Assembly (NCBI RefSeq): GCF_964199755.1
Contig: NC_133897.1
Coordinates: 73,384,080-73,448,079 of the forward strand
Source: Larus michahellis
Lineage: Eukaryota; Chordata; Aves; Charadriiformes; Laridae
Reading direction: 5' to 3'
DNA length: 64,000 nt
A model generated the notes under the pieces. The model saw only the letters and a list, made by a program, of their open reading frames with translations. It made no database searches and was not told the origin of the DNA. The number at the start of each line of letters is the position of its first letter. The first letter of the stretch is position 1. Below, piece by piece: positions 1-12,700 of this stretch. A program made the translations under genes and the position numbers.

Positions 1-3000
1 GAAAATATCTGGGGTGATGTCTGGCTCCATCAAAATCAATGGCAATCTCCTATTGACTTCAATTTTAACTAGCATTTCAACCCTGTCTTCTGCATGGACA
101 AGTAAGAGAAAGGTGACAGGTTTTTGCTTTTTTTCCTTTTCCTTTTCCAGTATAAAGTGCTCTGTTTGGAGAACTGCCACTGACTCTTCAGCATTTGGCC
201 TAGTTTTGAAAAAATCTCTATCAGCCAATTAGCTGTACAAAATAAATACTGTCTCTTCAGCTGGCCTGGATAGTTTCTATGGCAGCCCCATACTTAATCT
301 AAACTTCATTCTTTTTCCATTTCTTTCTTCTGCCTTCAAGCCACCAGCCACTTCACCACTTCGCTTTGAAGAGGCTCTTGAAAGCAGAATGTAAAAGACA
401 AACTGTTTCTCTTCCTCTGGCAGTACTGTCCCTTTTAGAGAAAGACTGGGGCCTTTGCTGGTAACAGTGAAGCTCTATCTGTAGTTGTCATTTGCTGTCA
501 GTCATTGTGTTTTTTGCTAAACCCAAAGGACCCAAAACTATTTCTGCAGAAACTATGATTAGAACTCTGGACCACTAAATCACAATTCTTCTCCCTCATG
601 TCCTCTTTACCGTTTTGTTTCAGAATAAAGTCATTAAGTACATTTTAGAAATCCAAAATGTACATAGATGTGTATTTTGATTTGCAAATTATCACTGTTA
701 ATGTTTGCATGTATCTATATGCGCATGTGTATTATTCTCTAACAACAGAAGTCCAGCGCATTCTGGCATTTACATTATGCTTTTCAGTGCTATGACTCTG
801 AGGAAATAAGTTATTAAATCTAATAACATTTGACAAATTTAATATTATCAGGTCAATAGGGTAATTTTCTTGACTAAATTTCATTAGGAAATCCTTTGTT
901 TGTTTCTCTTACTTCTATTTAGGTGGGGTTTTTTTCAAAGACTGAATTTACTTGTAACTTGAGATCTGAATGCATGTGCCTGTTTCTTCTTGTAGTTTGC
1001 CAAACTGTTGTCACATAAATAATATTTATATTTATTAGTGCTTGGATACCAGAGTGAGGGGCAACATAGATTAAATAAAACATTTAAAATTAGAAAGAGA
1101 TAGATCCTAATATCACCTCTGCTCTGGAGAACTGAACTTTGCTAAAGCGAACGGGTAGTTTAAGCATCAGGTTCAGTGCATCTATGTCTATTCAGTCTGG
1201 AATGGTGCAAGTTTGGGTGGAATCCATACTCTACTTCAAACAGGTCAGAAGCACCGTCACCACTAGCCATCTCTCACGGAGCCTCTGGCAATTTTTCAAG
1301 CAGTGGCTTCTGGGAAATATCAAAAGTTGGCATTGTATTGTGACAGAGAACGTTAAACCAGTTGCTATTAAAAAGATGATTTCTAAATACGTATGATTCC
1401 TCCATAAACTCCTGCAGGCTTAACTGTAAAGAGCCCTGTCTATGCTTTTACTGCGATGGCAAGAGGTCACTCACTGTGGTCAACCACAGGTTTCAACAGG
1501 CATGAAATTGGTCTGATGTTGCATACATGTCAGACTTCGTCTCTCCCAACCGTATCAGTCACCTCAATCAGCTATCAAACACACCTGAGGTAAAGACTTA
1601 AGACACCTTTTTCCACACTTCAGTGATGGGGAAACTGAGGTGGTGAATAGAACACCACACGGTCCTGGCATTCAGGTCCACAGTCACAGCCGTCTCCTCC
1701 AGCCCCTAGAGCAAACTGCTGAAAGCAAAGTAGGAAATGCTTTGAGGAACTTGATTCCTTCAAAATATTAACCTCATCTGAGAAATCTCTGTCTGCTGAT
1801 TGCTGTGTCCATGCATAATCCCAAGAATGCCAAAAGGATTACCCAAAGTTTTTAGATATCAGTTGCTCTAAAAATATGCCCATTTCTATCTGCAGATAGA
1901 TGTGTGCAAGTTTGTGGTCTAGTCTACTCTGACAAATTTACTCATGATTCCCATGCATTTTTGACACTCAGGCTTCATTACTATCATTCATTATAACTGA
2001 AAGAGTTTCAGCTGATTTGTTCTGTGGCAATTTTTTAGCTGAGCCTCACAAGTTGTTGAGAAAAATCCCCCCCGGTCCATTTTCGCTCATTAGTCTTCAC
2101 TGGATATGGGAGTCTAATGAAAGAGTCGTCTCCCTATGAAAAATAATGCTGTCTGCTTAGTTACACAGCCTGTCTGCTAAATAGAAGGAGGTAGCAATGA
2201 AGTGTCACGTTTCAAAGACAACAAGAAAGAACTGGAATGGTGATAGACTGAACTAATGCATTCTTAATGAGAAGAAAGTACCGCATGCTTGGAAATAGTA
2301 AAACTCAGAAAGCCATTTTTAATGCTGTTGGAGAAAGAAGGAAGTAACTGTGGCAGAAGTCTTATAAAATTCTGCTTGTAAAATGCAAAAACTGTGTTAG
2401 CATGATGCTTTGATTAAGATTTAAATTCAAAGGTGAGAGATGCGAGTGCTCTGATGCCTACACAACTGCAAGTTTGGGGCTGGATATATTTTGGGCATAC
2501 AGCACAAGCCTTGCAATCAATATCTAGTCCACTGACCGCTGAACGTTTCCAACATTCTATAATACATTTAGGATAATAAGAAAATGCAAAAAACCACACT
2601 TTAAATGCACCAGAGGTGCATTGGTGGTGTTATCAATGGCTTGGGTGCCCTCAATAGCAGAAGATTTCTTAAAGATAGATACCTCCCAGACATTTTGAGA
2701 AAGTGGCCTTGGCCACACTCTGCAGTAGAGGAGGAGTAGTAATAAACATAAAAGAGTAATACACGTCTGGTGGAGAAGTACATCTTGATTCCACATACAA
2801 CAATAGTTATAACATAGGTCAGATGAGCAAGACATGTGTATGAGGCATACTCAAGGAACGTCAGTCTTTTAGGAACATCAGTGTATATCATCCAACAGTC
2901 TGTCTCCAGCTTTGACCAAATTCCAGTGCTTCGGCAGAAAGAGGTGAAAAATCATTCCAGAAACCAGTTGTTACTTTGTAATCGGAGTGGAGAAAAAAGT

Positions 3001-6000
3001 CCTCCTTGGCCTCCATGAGTGACCGATGGGAAGTCAAAAGCTTGGATTTAATACAGTGTAAACGAAGTGCCAAACAGACATATTTTTCAAACCTCATTGA
3101 TGCTACCAGCTCGGAATATGTTCAAGAGCTCACAAAACAGTCTTAATTTTCTATATCTAAGAGCACTTTGCTCATGTTTTATGATCTGTTTGATCAGCAT
3201 TTAAAGCTCTGTCTTAAATTAATGCTAGTTCTTTGTAGGAATTTGGAAGATCCCTCCTGAGTTTAACTTTTTGGATAGTTGTAAATCTTCTTTTAAATTT
3301 GAGATTATGATTACTTGTGACCCAGTTTACAGACCTGTGATCATATGCTGACGCTACCGTTTTCTTCCTTCTCTGTTACTTACATTCCATATGAGAAAGA
3401 ATCATATTCCTCAGTCACTGTGTTGCTAAGCAAAGCAAGTGAAACTTTTAAAGTTTATCTTTGTATGACAGATACTCATTTCTCTAAACATCCAAATAGG
3501 TTTTCTCTGCATCAATTCTGATTTAAGCTCATCTTTATTTAACACAGATGACTAGTGCTTTACATAGAATTCCAGAGGAGGCCCTCTCCAATGGTACTAA
3601 CAAATCTGTAGCTCTACTAAAAATATTTTGCCACATCCATTCCAGAACTGCATAAGTTCTTTTCACAAAGCCACCTTCCTGGCTTTTATATTTGCATTTG
3701 CAGTCTTCAGCATTTCCAATTAATCAGTTATAGCTTTACACCCAAAATTACGCATTGTTTTAAAGAGGCAGGGGTGAAAATGCTAAATTTTATCCTATTC
3801 ATATTACCCATGCCAACAAAGCTGTCTTACTCTTCTCAAGTGATAAGTGAATCCATCTCAACAATATTAAAACCTCCTAACTTTGTGCTGCCCATGAATT
3901 TTATGAGTGCACACTTAATTCTTTCTCTTAGGACACTAGTAAACACAACTAGGAACTTTCCTCCTCTCAAATAACACGACCATTGTGTTACCCTATTGTA
4001 TACACCATTGCATACCCTATTGTTATCCCCTTTTACCCAGCTTCTTATCCAACTTAAGAGTTTTTACACTAATTTGCATAATTTCCACTTAAAGTATAAG
4101 TTTCCTATGAGGATCCGCAACAAGCGTTTTACATAATATCTAAATATACTGGATCTAACACATAATCTTTGTCTAAGAAACTGAAAACTCTAAACAATCC
4201 CTAAAAGTAATGATTTAAACCACAGATAATCCCATTGTAATTTCTCCCATTTTTAATTTTCATATGTGTTTTTAATCACTCCTTTCAAATCCGTTCTAAA
4301 TGCGCACGGTGCTGAAGTCAAACTAACAGCCATGAAATCACTTGACATACTTTTTCCCCCTCTTCTTGGGCATATTTGCCCAGTCCATCATTGCATACTT
4401 CTGTCATCTGGTACTACCTCCAAATTATATATATTTAAAATATTTTCTACTTGTACTTCCATCTGCCAGCGTCTTCAGTACTCTAGAATGAAGATAATAT
4501 AGAGCCAATGATTTTGTCACACTAAGCTGCATACATTCGGCTTCCCTTTCAAATGATGTAATTCCCATTCATTTATCATTATTGTCCATAGCTATGCTTT
4601 CAATATCTTCATGTACGTAAACTTTCTTGAAATTGGGGAAAAGCATTTATTCAACAACAGGTAAGCTATACGTGAAGAATAATGTAGACATGCGCAGCTT
4701 ACCCTTCAGGTCACTGCCAGGGCCTCACTTCATCGCTTTATTTCTTTATTGTTCCAGTAGCTACAAAAAATATAGCTTTGTTTTACTTTTCTTACAGTTT
4801 AGCAAGGCCTTTATCTGTGATTCCTTTGCTTCTGTATTTTATAATGCCTGAAAAAAGTTCTCCTTGATAATCAAGGCCTCTTCTTCCTCTTCGGGGGTTT
4901 TCTATCTATTCTTAATATCTTGCTTTAGTTAGTTATTCATTCAGAGAGTCTAGCCCTTTCCTACAATTTCTCCCTCCTGCTCAGCACTCATAGATTATTT
5001 CCATTCTTAATGTAAATCCATCCTTTCCTGCATTCAAATCATGAAGTTCCTCAGGCCAGTCACCTTCATTCACTAATTTTTCTATTTTCTAAAAGTTTTC
5101 CATTCCAATATATGAAGCCTTAGCTATAGATTTATTTTTGTCTGTCTTGCAATTTAAGAAGAACCGAATCCATTCATAATAACTTCCTCCTGGAACATTA
5201 GGTTTTGGTCAGATGTTCTGCAAGATCCTCCTCACATAAAAAAACCCCAAGCTTAAAATAGCACACACTTTGTTGTTTTATGAATTTCTGTACCAAAAAG
5301 TCAGTCCTCTGAAATGTCTAAGAATATCTAAACCTTGCTATTACTGATGGTATTTATGTCTATGTCTGGAAAATTTAAGTTTCCTATGCTCATACAATCT
5401 CCCTTATTATTTATTTCTTTATCTATTTATAGAGATGATTACCCTCTTCCAAATCTCAGCCTGTCAGACCACAATATCCCCTTCTCCCCAAATACTGTCC
5501 AAGTTGTACCTCTTTTACCATCTTCCTTGTAGTGATTTTCAACCTAGCAGATTATGTTTTATTCATGCCATCACATTTTAAGATGAATAAACACAATTTG
5601 GCAGTTTTACTTTGCTACAACTTCAAATTTCCTGACTTTTATGTATTTTAAGTTGCATCCACATAGGCTTGTATATAAAATTTCCTTGTTTTCTTTTTAG
5701 ATTGAAGAAACCCCAAGGAAAAACAGCATGAGCTTCCCCACCCTTTCACAAAGTGATTATAAATGTACCTATTCATATTAGATTAATTTAACATCGTTTG
5801 GTTTGGTTTGGTTTTTATTTAGCAATATATACTAGTTATGAATAGTTCTTCTCTATACCAATAATGCTTTCTCCTAGTCACTACTCATTCACTTAAATGA
5901 GGTATAGGGGATACTGAAATAACGATGAGATGCTAATCAATGTACATCATTCATAATGTACAGAAAATATGCAGTGTTCAAAAAAACCAAAAAAGACCAG

Positions 6001-6657
6001 AAGTTTGGACAGTAGGGAACACTGGGAGTGTAGAGATTTACCTCCCATACACACTGTAGCATGTAAACATGCTGTCAGATGCAGCTTTAACCCAAATTCT
6101 AGAGTTCTGTGGGGTAAAATTGACCCAAAATCTTCAGCCACCATCCCTCATAGCCATCGATGTTAGGGTCTGCTCACAGAGAACAGGCAAGGAATAAATT
6201 ACAGCATAGTCCCTCAGCAATACGCCAAGCTCAACTCTTCTTAAACATCACTACACCCTAGATACAGTTCAACAGAAAGTTTGCAGGTTGCCATTCTCAG
6301 CAGTAATAAGTTGTTATCACGCGCATGAGTATAAACATTGCCATTAAAATGCCTAGACATTCTCTGAAGTTTTAAAATTAAGTCCTCCTGTGACTAATCT
6401 TATAAATGATAACCAGAAGACTGCATATCAACTCGTTTTATTTCCTATCTGAAGAAGATAGGGAACTTAACCTTAGATTTCAGAAAAATTTATAGCTAAG
6501 CCAGTACTGTAATACGTTTCTTCTAGTCAGTGTTGCTGTGATTTAGATGAGAAGCAGCAAGAAAGATTTGAGCTGTCACACTTGACTTTGAGCTGCCAAG
6601 AAGAAGTATTGGAGGTTACAGGCTAAGGTTTAATTTATATTCCTCCTTTTGTTACAG
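1..6657 (+). other. CAP2: CAP2 intron (3' part; the intron begins upstream of the window)
   Basis: No coding exon is visible. In particular I cannot find the exon that should encode the N-terminal CAP residues just before the AEMV exon, so it must lie upstream of the window. The stretch is AT-rich and unique-looking. About 3480-5560 is strikingly poor in G on this strand. A short TTTGG-type simple run occurs near 5797-5815. No RNA gene or mobile element is recognised. Confidence 0.85.
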
Positions 6658-6735
6658 GCAGAGATGGTACGTGCTGCTTTCCAAGCGCAGAGATCTTTCC
6701 TGGTGTTAGCATCTCAATGTCAAGAGCCTCAAGAG
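6658..6735 (+). CDS. CAP2: CAP2 coding exon a ([11 protein letters not shown]...)
   Basis: Twenty-six codons, phase 0 at both ends. Acceptor tttgttacag, donor GAG|gtaaga. It encodes an amphipathic helix of the N-terminal helical domain ([20 protein letters not shown], then CQEPQE). The protein context matches CAP family members immediately before the conserved KPISEKIQ segment. The following intron is 12.9 kb. Confidence 0.94.
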
Positions 6736-9700
6736 GTAAGAAAAGTGACCTAGTGTTTCAAGAGGCAGTGTATTAAAAAGGCTGTGTCCCCGTATGTTTA
6801 ATATCAATCCCTGCATTTGCTTTTCTTTGTTTATTTATACGGTGCACTTAGAGGCTTGCTTTCAGTGTTATTAACATAGCACTGTAATAATCAGAAATCC
6901 ATGGTTCAGAGTTAAGAACCTTTTCTGTACCAATACATATAAGATCACTGAAGAAACCAAAGGAGATTTCCACTTTACAGCTTTAAGTGGGATCAGCGTT
7001 TCTCTGGAAAGCTGGAAATGCCACGGAATAGAATGGCTTTTTGCAAGCCACACAGTGATGCTCTATGGCAGACTTTGAAGTCAGGGGATAAGTTCCTGAG
7101 AGAAAAATCAATACCAGTCCCTAGACTCAGTATTCTCCAAGCTGAGGTCCACGTCAGGCCAATTCTGGAAGGAAGGGAAAGCATTTTGTCAAGAAAATGA
7201 AAAAACAATTTATATCAAATTGATTTATATACTGACTTTAGTGGCAACTATTTAAATCCTCCCCTCATAACTAGAAAGCCCGGGGAAGCTGTGGAGTTGT
7301 TATGAAATCTCATCTGTAGTTTCTGGAGGGCACAAGGTTTTGGCCAATAGCACTGTATCATTCCTGGGAATAGCAATCATGCAGCCCTTCTGTGGGACCG
7401 ACCACCCTTGAATCTTCCTTTTTGCAGTGTGCAGAGACTGAAGACTTCACTTGCACAGTCTCTACATGGCCTTCAGTTCTGTCTTTTTCCACTAGCTCCC
7501 TGCTCTGTGGTTCATTAAACTCCATATTTTCACATCGTAACTCTCTGCCACTGGTATAAATTACTGAAATTTTGCTGTCACTATTGTTCTTAGAGACACA
7601 AATTAAGAGTTTTTCTAATCAGTATGTTTTAATGGCAAGGGTACTCAAGGAAAAAAAAAAGCACAGATATTCCAGGCGAGACTTTAGATTTATAGAGTTC
7701 CAAGCAAGAAGGGATCAGTTGTTTTTTCAGCTGTCCCTGATCTCAGAGAGTAAAAGTGGGTCATGACTCACAGAGAACAGGCAAAATTCCCATTGGTACA
7801 GGCCTCAAGCAGTCATTTATATTGGCTGTGAATACAATTGCACCCAGTGACCCACAAAACTCTTCATGCTCATAGGTAAAATATTCCCCAATGAACAGTT
7901 TCTGATGGCCCATAATGTGATATTTTGAAGTGTTGGTATTGTCCCAGCTCTGGTAAGAGTAAAAGCTGTGGCTCACTGTTTGGTCTCCTGTGCTGATGTG
8001 CCGTCAGTATGATTTTCTTTGCTTTTCAAGTGAGAACGGCAATGGCTTCTCCCCACTTTTACCATTACAACTTTCTGACCTCAAGTGAAGGCTTTGAGAT
8101 TTTTTTCAACTGTAAATTTAGAAACTTTCATTTAAAAAATGGCAACAAAGCAAGCAAAAAAAAAAAAAAACAGATGTAAAAAGAGATTCTCCAGCAATCC
8201 AGAATTACAATAAAGTTACAGAAGCATTAAGAATAGTGACAAATAATAAAAAACTTGTCATAAACATCAGCAGAGCTGGCCACATGTATCCATATGTCTT
8301 ACTTCCATGTTACCAGGCTTGCATAGATTTCTGCAACTTGTTGAAGCCAAGAAAGTATACTTTTATCATTTAAGAATCTTTTAGCACCGAGGAAATGGTA
8401 CATGCTATGTGTGTACACATCATTCCAAAGTTAAAATACCAGGAATATTACAGACTAAAGTTTCTTTCTCAGTTACTTATGGTTTTTTAACATAAAGACT
8501 GTAAGGTACACATCTTTTATAGGCATCCAAATACATGTTCATTCTTTTTCTCTTTTTTGCACATATTTTTTGCACAGGTACCTTCAGCTATACTATAGAC
8601 AGACCTGAAAATAAATTAAGGCTGCCTATTCTGTGCAACTTGAACAGTATTTTCCACTGCAGAGAGTGATGGTTCCAGGCACTAGGCTTTTTATATCTCT
8701 ATCTCAATGAGGAAAAAAATCCTATTGTAAAGCTACGTTGGTTAACCGTTTTGAAAAAGCTGGTCATCACCAGCTAAGCCAGGAGAAGGAAAGCCACAGG
8801 CGTCTCCCCCCAGCCCCCCAGGACCTTATTGATGTGATGTCATCTGGGCTCTGGTTGTATTTATAGCCTAGAGCCGCAGAGCCAGTGTGGAATCCAAACA
8901 GGAAAGCTAATCATTAGTGTATCAGAATGCACAGAGTAGAGAAAAGCAAATGAAGATGACAGCATATCTATAAATGCAAGAGAAAAGAGAGTAATTCTGT
9001 CATTCAGCTGTCTAGACTGTTTGCTTTATAATGTAAAGCTGTGAATGAGCCAGCGAGTTGCGATTATGGCATAGTAGCTTTGTAGACATTCAGAGACAGC
9101 GGTGTGGAGACTGAGGGGATTTACTGAGTTCCTGTCATGTTGGGATGTCATACATGGTGCCTTTAAAAAAAAAGAGGGAGGGGAAAGTGCCCTGGAAAAA
9201 TAAATTAGCTCAGCTCTTGCAGCTTACAAACTAATAAATAAGGAATTCAAACAAAAAGAAAGCTCTTAGATATGTAATAATCCTTAGATTTTTTGTGCTC
9301 AGCAAAGAGAAATGTGTATTGTACAAAAAGCAGTATTTTTTCCCCTCTATGAAAATGTTGAAGACCTAGTATTCATTTAGCTCTTTAACTCCACAAGCAA
9401 ACATTTTCAAACAGTTCAGCTTGCTGAAGTTGCTTTTGCAGAGTTTTGCTTCTTGTTAGTAACGTTGATGTTTTTTCTTTTGGAATCTGTTGCAGTGCAC
9501 AGCCTTTATTATCTGTATCTGTGAAAATAGTAGGAGCCGAGAAGGTAATTCCAGCTGGCATACCAACCTAGCATCAACTGCAATAAATTACTTCGCAGAG
9601 AGCATGTTCTGTTACTTTTTATGGTCATGTTCTATATTTGTATGTGCAGTGGAGGAGATCACATGACAAAACCACCGGTTGATATTCCTGTTTGTGTATA

Positions 9701-12700
9701 TCCCAGCTAATGGCTGCTGGATACAGGCTCATTTGGCAAGATGGGATTCTTCAGTTCATCCACTTATTAGAGATTATTTTCTGACGCCAAACTTCCAATA
9801 TTAAAGCAAAACCGAGTCTATTCTAAATTTTTTACTATATATGAGATAGTACAGAGAAGATGGAGAAGGGGAAAAAAAATTAGAATATTGCTATATACTG
9901 TGAGAAGTTGTTTAAAAAAGTATTTTTGAGACCACATGTTTACATGTTGCTCGGACAATTCAGAAGACAGACTTTAGCATAAACCTTCACAAAACATTAT
10001 GAAATAGTTTGGATCTGAATTTTCCATTCCCCATAGTCTAAGCCAATACCATTCTGATTGAAGCATTATTATTTTATTGTATAATAATTTAAAAAGTTAT
10101 TAGTGTTACCAAGCAAGTTTATCTGTTTAACATTTTTTTTTTAAATTTATGATCAAGAATACTAACGTACGAGATCACTGCTCAAAGTCACTGCATTGAA
10201 TTCTTTGTGAATGGTAACTTATATACTGTCTTCTCTTTATCAGTTGTTTCATTTCGCTTTAAGAGTTCAAACAATTTTAAGAGTTGCTTTGAGGGCATGA
10301 ATGATCCATTGTTCCCATACTGGGAACTAGTTAACGAGATAAGTTTTTCTGTGAATCAATATAAACTTATCCAGATTGAGCATACTCATGGTAAGAAGTA
10401 CTACAAACAGATTTAAATGACAGATGCAGTTCAGACTATAAATGATTACGTAATTTCTCGTTAAAAAAAAATGCTGAGTTCATATGACTGCCAGCGCTCG
10501 TGGATTTAATTACTAACATTGTGCAGATAAACATTCCAATTAAATACCTAGCTTAAATACCCAAATTCTGCACACAGGTGGGAGCAGAGGGATGGAAGAA
10601 AGTGAGAGGTAAAGGAGAGCTATCCTATTTTTTCCTAGAAAAGGGAAAAAACCCACTGAAACCCAAGAAACTGTATTTGAAGTTAGACTTAGAACAAATC
10701 CTGAGGTTTTAATTTTTTATAGTCAAGCAAAAAAATCTATTGTAGGAGTAGAATACTTGTGGCAATTTTTTTGAATAAAGGACTTATTCTCAGAATTTTT
10801 ATCCAAAAATCAAAGATGAATATTTACAGTTCCCTACTCTCTGTCAAGTGTAAGATTGCTCATTTTTTTCTCTCTTCTATTTTTAGAGTACAGTTCAATA
10901 ACAGGACTCCTGGGACTTATTCTGCATCCTAGCAGGATTTGTTTGCTAGTTACCTTGACTTGCTTCTGTCGTTCCATTTCCCACTACTTTTACACATACT
11001 TACTGGGATCATCCTTACTGTTTTCCAAAAATAAGAAGAGCAGGATACTCCTCACCTCATTAATTTATTACTTACTTATGCAAAAGAGTTTGAGCCAAGT
11101 TTTGAAGCCATTCTATTCAGTTGGTTGACTGCTGCAAACCTGCACTGCTGTTTCTAGAAATAGCTTAAGGAAGAATTTGGTTCAGTCCTTTTAAGGTCCG
11201 CAGGTGCCAAACTTACAGAAGGTGCCAAGGGTGACATGGACACAGCCTGAGAGTCCTGAACTCCAAAGGGAACCCCTTCCCCCCTCCTATTCTCTGAAAT
11301 CTTGCCAAGCTGTTGACATATTTCTGTTATCAGCAAGCCTACAACTGCATGCGATGTGTGGTCACAGCCACGGTGATGGACCAACTGACACTTTTCAGTC
11401 GCTAGTCTGCTGCCTTGCAGTGTTCACAGGCTCATTTTTGGATATTATTGCAAACTCTTACTCAGTTTCAGGTCCAGATAGCCCCCTGACACCTGTTATC
11501 TTGTAATTTTGTCTCAAAGGCACTTGACTGCATTTAACCAGCCTCAAGCTCATTGTATTTTCTGATTATAGAATCATAGAATCATTTAGGTTGGAAAAGA
11601 TCTTTAAGATTGAGTCCAACCATAAACCTAACACTGCCAAGTCCACCACTGAAGCATGTCCCTGAGCACTATATCTACCCGTCTTTTAAATACCTCCAGG
11701 GATGGTGATTCAACCACCTCCCTGGGCAGCCTGTTCCAATGCTCGATAACCTTTTCAGTGAATAGGTTTTTCCTAATATCCAATCTAAACCTCCCCTGGT
11801 GCAATTATTTGAAGCCATTTCCTCTTGTCCTATGGCCTGTTACCTGGGAGAAGAGACCGACCCCCACCTCTCTACAACCTCCTTTCAGGTAGTTGTAGAG
11901 AGTGATAAGGTCTCCCCTTTTCTCCAGGCCAAACAACCCCAGCTCCCTCAGCCGCTCCTCATAAGACTTTTGCTCTAGGCCCTTCACCAGCTTTGTTGCT
12001 CTTTGGACACGCTCCAGGACCTCAATATCTTTCTTGTAGTTAACTTCTGGCAGTATCCTTGTACCATTTCTCTTCCCTCACTTGTGTTTGCCAAAACCCC
12101 CAGGTTAATACCCCTGCAGTGAAAAGAAGGATGCATTTGGGATTCAGTTCTGCCCCAGGGGCAGTGCATGCCTAGGGATCCAGGGAATACAGAAAGGCCA
12201 TGATCAGTGCTCCATGTCCCAGCCTGTACAGAAGAGAACTAGAGCCAGAGATGCACGTTACTGCACACCTCTCAACTGGCTCACATCAACACTACCCAGC
12301 ACAGACTCTCCAGCGGTTCACGTTTTGTGCAAGAACCAGGCTCCAGTAAGCAAAGGCTCCTTCCACTTGTTTACCCCAGTACATCTATCCTCAGACTAAG
12401 AACAGCATCACCCCGTAAAAAAGACGTTATCAAAGATGATAATCTGTATTTCGTCTAGCTCCCCATCTGACATACCTGCTAAGCAATTCTGGGGATTATG
12501 CAGACACTTACTGGAATTCTGCTGTGTCCTAAAATAATGTCCTAAAATCACCAGGCTATTTTTCAATCCCTGTAGCAATGTACATATTCAGACTGCACCA
12601 TGTGAGATCCCACTGAGCTCATATTCTTTATTTCTGCTAAACACAAATCCAAACCAGTACACTCCTTTCTCTGTGCTACCCAATGGTTTCCCAGGATTTC

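Noticed and set aside
6174-7784. The same ctcacagagaacaggcaa word at about 6174 and 7769
   Set aside because: Flanks do not match beyond ~18 bp, so there is no support for a transposon or segmental duplication.
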